Shown: positions 60,545 to 64,000 of the stretch, piece by piece
How the letters are laid out: each line of letters begins with the position of its first letter
Numbering within the stretch: the stretch's first letter is position 1
Assembly (NCBI RefSeq): GCF_025989125.1
Contig: NZ_JAPDNR010000001.1
Coordinates: forward strand, 8,110,087 to 8,174,086
Direction of reading: 5' to 3'
DNA: 64,000 nucleotides
Origin: Chitinophaga nivalis
Lineage (GTDB): Bacteria > Bacteroidota > Bacteroidia > Chitinophagales > Chitinophagaceae
Notes under the pieces: generated by a model
Told to the model about the DNA's origin: nothing
Databases searched by the model: none
Seen by the model: the letters and a program-made list of their open reading frames with translations, nothing else
Made by a program: the position numbers and the translations under genes

Positions 60545-60551
60545 AGTCACA

Positions 60552-60959
60552 ATGAAAGCGAAACCATACATATTACGCACATTTTCATTGTCTTGCTTGT
60601 TAGCGGGCGCTTTAGCGTTTTTTGCTCTCAATGCGCAGGCGAATAATAGTTTTTTGCCATCCGATAATAATAAAGACAAAGTGAAAAAAGCAGACAACAC
60701 CACATTTGTGTTGAATACTGCCATGCCCAAGACCAAGCTGAGCCTGGACGCGGGTTACCGTAGCGGTACTTTATCTTCGGATTTTAGATTTAATAATAAT
60801 AAGTATGTCAATACCAACGTAATCAATTTCCGTACGGTAATGACCTACACCCAGGGCAATGTCACCTACGTAGTACCCTACTCTGTACAGGTGCCACAAC
60901 AACCGGGAAATATGAACTTTCAAAAACTGCAGGTTATTCTGCCGCTTAAGAAAGGCTAA
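60552..60959 (+). CDS. Small secreted protein of unknown function
   Basis: 135 residues, signal peptide ending in FFALNAQA (cleavage near residue 30). The mature part is Asn/Lys-rich and then forms hydrophobic strands (NVINFRTVMTYTQGN, VTYVVPYSVQVPQQPGN) with no Cys. No family is recognised. A strong terminator at 60989-61029 suggests an independently expressed gene. It may be periplasmic or released. Confidence 0.7.
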   Translation: MKAKPYILRTFSLSCLLAGALAFFALNAQANNSFLPSDNNKDKVKKADNTTFVLNTAMPKTKLSLDAGYRSGTLSSDFRFNNNKYVNTNVINFRTVMTYTQGNVTYVVPYSVQVPQQPGNMNFQKLQVILPLKKG

Positions 60960-60988
60960 CTCCGACGTTTCTTCAAGTACTATACAGG

Positions 60989-61029
60989 CCGGTTAAAAAG
61001 TTGTATGACTTTTTAACCGGTCTTTTTTT
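60989..61029 (+). terminator. Terminator of the 60552 gene
   Basis: CCGGTTAAAAAGT/ACTTTTTAACCGG (13-bp stem, 6-base loop) followed by TCTTTTTTTA. Confidence 0.9.
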
Positions 61030-61048
61030 ATGCCTGTTTATACCCAAA

Positions 61049-61080
61049 CCGGAGCAACAGGTATTCTCCTGTTGCTCCGG
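61049..61080 (-). terminator. Hairpin after the second susD
   Basis: CCGGAGCAACAGG/CCTGTTGCTCCGG (13 bp, 6-base loop) located 7 bases after the susD stop codon. It lacks a T-run on the minus strand, so it may be a processing or stability hairpin. Confidence 0.6.
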
Positions 61081-61087
61081 CCTTGTA

Positions 61088-62602
61088 TTAATCCTTTAAT
61101 ATCCACATCACCCCATTGCTGTGATCTGTACCATACTGCGCCGTGGTCGCTCTGGTAACATTATCTCCGTTGTAATCCAGCTCCCGCTGCGGATATAACC
61201 AGCGCACAGGCATCTTATCTGCCGGTATATTCTGGTTAGAGGCCGGATTGATCGGGAAAGCCGGGTACCCGGTACGGCGATATTCAAAATACGCATTGTA
61301 CGGCGCCTGCATAAAAGTAGTCAGATACTCCTGGGTAATAATCTGCTCCAGCTGCTCCCGGGGCGTAGCCGCAAACTTCACCGCCGCACTGGCAATATAA
61401 TCCCGTATATACGTATCTGTTATAGGCATACCATGATGATACGCTGCATTATCCGGTGTAAAATCAGCCGTAAACTTCATACCTGCGGTGATACCATTGT
61501 TATAGTATTGTTCCGCACTGCTGTTGATCCACCCTCTCATAGCTGCTTCGGCCAGGATAAACTGTAACTGGGCATATCCCATCAGGTACACCGGTTCCCC
61601 TGCCGGCAGCTCCGTATAACGGGCATTCAGCGGCGAATAATCTTTAGAGGAAGCCACCGCTCCTACCTGGTCGCCGGTAGCTGCCGGATCCACGCCTTTA
61701 TAGGCGGCATAAGTGTTGGCAGCAGCACCGCCTTTTACCAGTATCGGATCAGGCGCAGCATAGTAGAATAAACGACGATCCTGCAAGGCTTTCAGCCTGT
61801 TGATCAGCACATCGCTGACCATGTTGTAAATAATAAACTGGTTATTCTCCTTGTAAAAAGGATATTTCTGTCCGGCTACATCAGAGTAAGTCAACTGGAA
61901 ATTATCCTCATTTCCGGAAAATAACGGCCGGTTATTCACAATCTGCTGGAAACGTTTCATCACCTGCAGGTCCGCATCACCCGTTTTTTTATACAGACTT
62001 AACAATACCCGCAGCTCAAAACTGTTAACCATTTTACGCCATTTGGCCACTTTGCCGTTGTACACCGGATCGCCACTGAAATCACTGCCGTTGGCAAACA
62101 GTTGGTCTGCTTCATCCAGCGATGCCAGGATGCCCAGCAATACTTCTTTCTGCGTATTATATGCCGGCTGAATAACACCCGCTTCACCCTTCAATGCATC
62201 CTTGTAAGGGATATCTCCTACCTGCATGGTCAGGTGATAAAACTTCCAGGCGCTGATGAAATTCCCCAACGCTTTATAGGTGTTGCGGGATTTTTCATCC
62301 GGCGCAAAGCTGATCATCTTTTCCACATTATTCAATACCAACAGGTTGCTATAACTGATGCGCCCGAATTTATTGTATTGATTCGCTTCCTGATTTTCCG
62401 ACCAGGATATATATTTCCCCAGCAACGCGTGCTGCATGAATGACTTGGTTTGTCCCAGGTCACCGCGGGTGATATCCAGGATCAACCGGGTAGCCAGCAT
62501 GGGCGACGTTACTGTAACCGGCTTGTCGGGATTGGTATTGATTTCATCAAACTTGGAACATCCCGCAGCTGTAAGCAATAAAAACAGATATATCTTTTTC
62601 AT
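61088..62602 (-). CDS. SusD/RagB-like outer-membrane lipoprotein (second pair)
   Basis: 504 residues, lipobox LLTAAGC (Cys15). The mature start FDEINTNPDKPVTVTSPMLA and the pattern AQLQFILAEAAMRGWI, EYLTTFMQAPYNAYFEY, RRTGYPAFPINPAS, and RWLYPQRELDYNGDN place it in the same SusD-like type 2 class as the protein at 27459. It lies 11 bases downstream of its susC partner. No carbohydrate enzymes are present, so the ligand is unknown. Confidence 0.93.
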   Translation of the reverse strand: MKKIYLFLLLTAAGCSKFDEINTNPDKPVTVTSPMLATRLILDITRGDLGQTKSFMQHALLGKYISWSENQEANQYNKFGRISYSNLLVLNNVEKMISFAPDEKSRNTYKALGNFISAWKFYHLTMQVGDIPYKDALKGEAGVIQPAYNTQKEVLLGILASLDEADQLFANGSDFSGDPVYNGKVAKWRKMVNSFELRVLLSLYKKTGDADLQVMKRFQQIVNNRPLFSGNEDNFQLTYSDVAGQKYPFYKENNQFIIYNMVSDVLINRLKALQDRRLFYYAAPDPILVKGGAAANTYAAYKGVDPAATGDQVGAVASSKDYSPLNARYTELPAGEPVYLMGYAQLQFILAEAAMRGWINSSAEQYYNNGITAGMKFTADFTPDNAAYHHGMPITDTYIRDYIASAAVKFAATPREQLEQIITQEYLTTFMQAPYNAYFEYRRTGYPAFPINPASNQNIPADKMPVRWLYPQRELDYNGDNVTRATTAQYGTDHSNGVMWILKD

Positions 62603-62613
62603 GAAAATGCTGG

Positions 62614-64000
62614 TTAAAAAGTAAGTTTAAAATCCACGCCTACATATCGTACAGCCGGCGACGTTACATCATCACTGGCGCCATCCGGATCGGCAAATTT
62701 ATAGGCCTTGGTCCAGAGGAAAACATTCTGTCCGGTCAGGGCTACTGCAGCAGAACGGGCACCTACACGACGGGCCAGCGCAGCCGGTACCCGGTAAGCT
62801 ACCGACAGTTCCCGCACCTTGATGAAAGTCGCATCCTGCGTACCGGCAGCGGTGCCGCCGCGGAATTTGCGGGCATACATCTGGTAGGAAACATTTTTAT
62901 CATTGGCAGCATATACCCGGTCATCTTTCAGGATATTACCATACTTATCATAATCCACACTACCGGATATGATCTTCACTCCATCTGCTACAAAAGATTT
63001 GTTTTTATTCACTACTTCATCATAACGCCAGGAGTTATCTGAATCAGGATGAGAACCGGTATCCCACAATTTATCATAGATATAGTTATACAGGATACCA
63101 CCTACCCTGCCATCCAACCCAACGGTAAAAGTGAAATTGCGGTAACGGAAGCTGTTGGTCAGGCCCCATACCCAGCTGGGATCTTTGTAACCGAGGCGGG
63201 ACTGATAATCGCTTCTCACAGGTAAACCAGCGCCACGGATAATCAGGTTACCAGCGCCATCTTTTAACCAATCGGTATCTGCATAGGCATCTGTTCTGCT
63301 ACCTACCCGCGTCCACAGGTTGTCTTTGGAACGCACCGCATCCAGTGATTTATAATACTGATGAGAAGCAGACCAGTTCAGGGTTACATCCCACTGGAAG
63401 TTTTTGCGCTGTACCGGCGTTGCATCCAGGGTTACTTCCAGCCCTCTCCGTACATATGTTTCATTGATATTCACCAATGCGGTATCAAATCCGGCAGCCT
63501 GGGATATCAGTGATTTCTGCTGTACGTTATAAATGTATTTGTTATAGTAGGTAACGTCGGCGCGTAAACGTTTTTTCATGAAATACGCTGCCGTACCCAC
63601 TTCCCAGGTACGTTCCGTACGTGGCTTAATATTATTGTTGATAATGGTTCTGGGATAGGACGCAGAATTGTTGCCGCCCCAGTCGCCTACTGTGGTATTA
63701 TACAAAGTGTTGTTGGCATAAATACCCAGGTCCACTTTGGATACGGCCCAGGAACCACGCACCTTCCAGAAGTCAAACCAATTAGGCAGTTTGATAAATT
63801 CAGACATTACCACACTACTACCTACTGAAGGGTAAAAATAGGAACGGGTAGCAGCAGGTAAAGTAGAAGTCCAGTCGTTACGACCGGTTACATCGGCAAA
63901 GATTTTATTTTTCCAGTTCACGGTGACCTTTCCGAACAAGCTGTTCACCTGTTTTTTATAGGTATAGAAATCCACATCCGGCCGTTCTACAGAAGCAGCG
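62614..64000 (-). CDS. SusC/RagA-type TonB-dependent transporter (5' part beyond window)
   Basis: C-terminal 460 or so codons of a SusC barrel; the frame remains open through base 64000, so the signal peptide, regulatory domain and plug lie outside. Barrel strands such as VNWKNKIFADVTGRNDWTST, FDFWKVRGSWAVSKVDL-like, and ITLNWSASHQYYKS-type repeats are typical of SusC, and it ends AVRYVGVDFKLTF, with the terminal Phe. A GTG at 63975 is an internal codon and not the start. It is coupled to the SusD gene 11 bases downstream. Confidence 0.95.
   Translation of the reverse strand, partial: AASVERPDVDFYTYKKQVNSLFGKVTVNWKNKIFADVTGRNDWTSTLPAATRSYFYPSVGSSVVMSEFIKLPNWFDFWKVRGSWAVSKVDLGIYANNTLYNTTVGDWGGNNSASYPRTIINNNIKPRTERTWEVGTAAYFMKKRLRADVTYYNKYIYNVQQKSLISQAAGFDTALVNINETYVRRGLEVTLDATPVQRKNFQWDVTLNWSASHQYYKSLDAVRSKDNLWTRVGSRTDAYADTDWLKDGAGNLIIRGAGLPVRSDYQSRLGYKDPSWVWGLTNSFRYRNFTFTVGLDGRVGGILYNYIYDKLWDTGSHPDSDNSWRYDEVVNKNKSFVADGVKIISGSVDYDKYGNILKDDRVYAANDKNVSYQMYARKFRGGTAAGTQDATFIKVRELSVAYRVPAALARRVGARSAAVALTGQNVFLWTKAYKFADPDGASDDVTSPAVRYVGVDFKLTF

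Overview
The window is chromosomal DNA from a Bacteroidota bacterium, most probably a Chitinophaga-like member of Chitinophagaceae. The evidence is two SusC/SusD pairs, a type IX secretion plug protein, a TamL lipoprotein, and many promoters of the Bacteroidota form TTTG-N19-TAnnTTTG. Several promoters match this form exactly, for example those of ffs, rplK, rpsU and the tRNA-tuf operon. Most genes lack a clear Shine-Dalgarno sequence. I see no phage, transposon, CRISPR array or rRNA gene.

Positions 1-14132, all on the minus strand, hold the classic translation/transcription block. In the direction of transcription it reads tRNA-Thr(TGT), tRNA-Tyr, tRNA-Gly, tRNA-Thr(GGT), a decayed tRNA-like sequence, tuf, tRNA-Trp, secE, nusG, a secreted transglutaminase-fold protein, rplK, rplA, rplJ, rplL, rpoB and rpoC (cut by the left edge). 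Apart from tRNA-Trp, the tRNA-like sequence and the transglutaminase-fold gene, the order matches the thrU-tyrU-glyT-thrT-tufB-secE-nusG-rplKAJL-rpoBC order of E. coli. The transglutaminase-fold gene sits between nusG and rplK, is bounded by a terminator, and has Ala where the catalytic Cys should be. Upstream lie hpf, xerC, rpsU and a cupin gene.

Positions 16.6-24.3 kb form the most distinctive region. An XRE-S24 (LexA/CI-like) regulator is followed by two small membrane proteins and then by a plus-strand pair: a catalytically intact DinB polymerase and a DnaE2-like polymerase III alpha subunit with a degenerate PHP site. Related palindromic elements lie on the regulator promoter and upstream of dinB, which suggests a DNA-damage-inducible mutasome controlled by this regulator. 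An Xre/RES toxin-antitoxin pair with its own palindromic promoter starts directly after dnaE2.

Positions 24.5-46 kb are mainly metabolic and envelope genes: aspartate kinase, an Ldh-family dehydrogenase with a DUF3467 protein, a SusCD pair, a helix-hairpin-helix/beta-barrel protein with an overlapping outer-membrane partner, deoxynucleoside kinase, trpS, gatC, a LolD-like ATPase, cobalamin adenosyltransferase, riboflavin synthase, SRP RNA, a transaldolase-type aldolase, glpK-glpF and type II NADH dehydrogenase.

Positions 46-64 kb hold the type IX plug protein, a LolC/E-type permease, an overlapping pair of uncharacterised proteins (one a DUF3142-like lipoprotein), a SpoU methyltransferase divergent from tamL, truB, a SAM methyltransferase, aroE, phosphosulfolactate synthase, a TPR protein, a small secreted protein and a second SusCD pair cut by the right edge.

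All coordinates, motifs and hairpins were read by eye. Family names rest on motif recognition, not on database searches.
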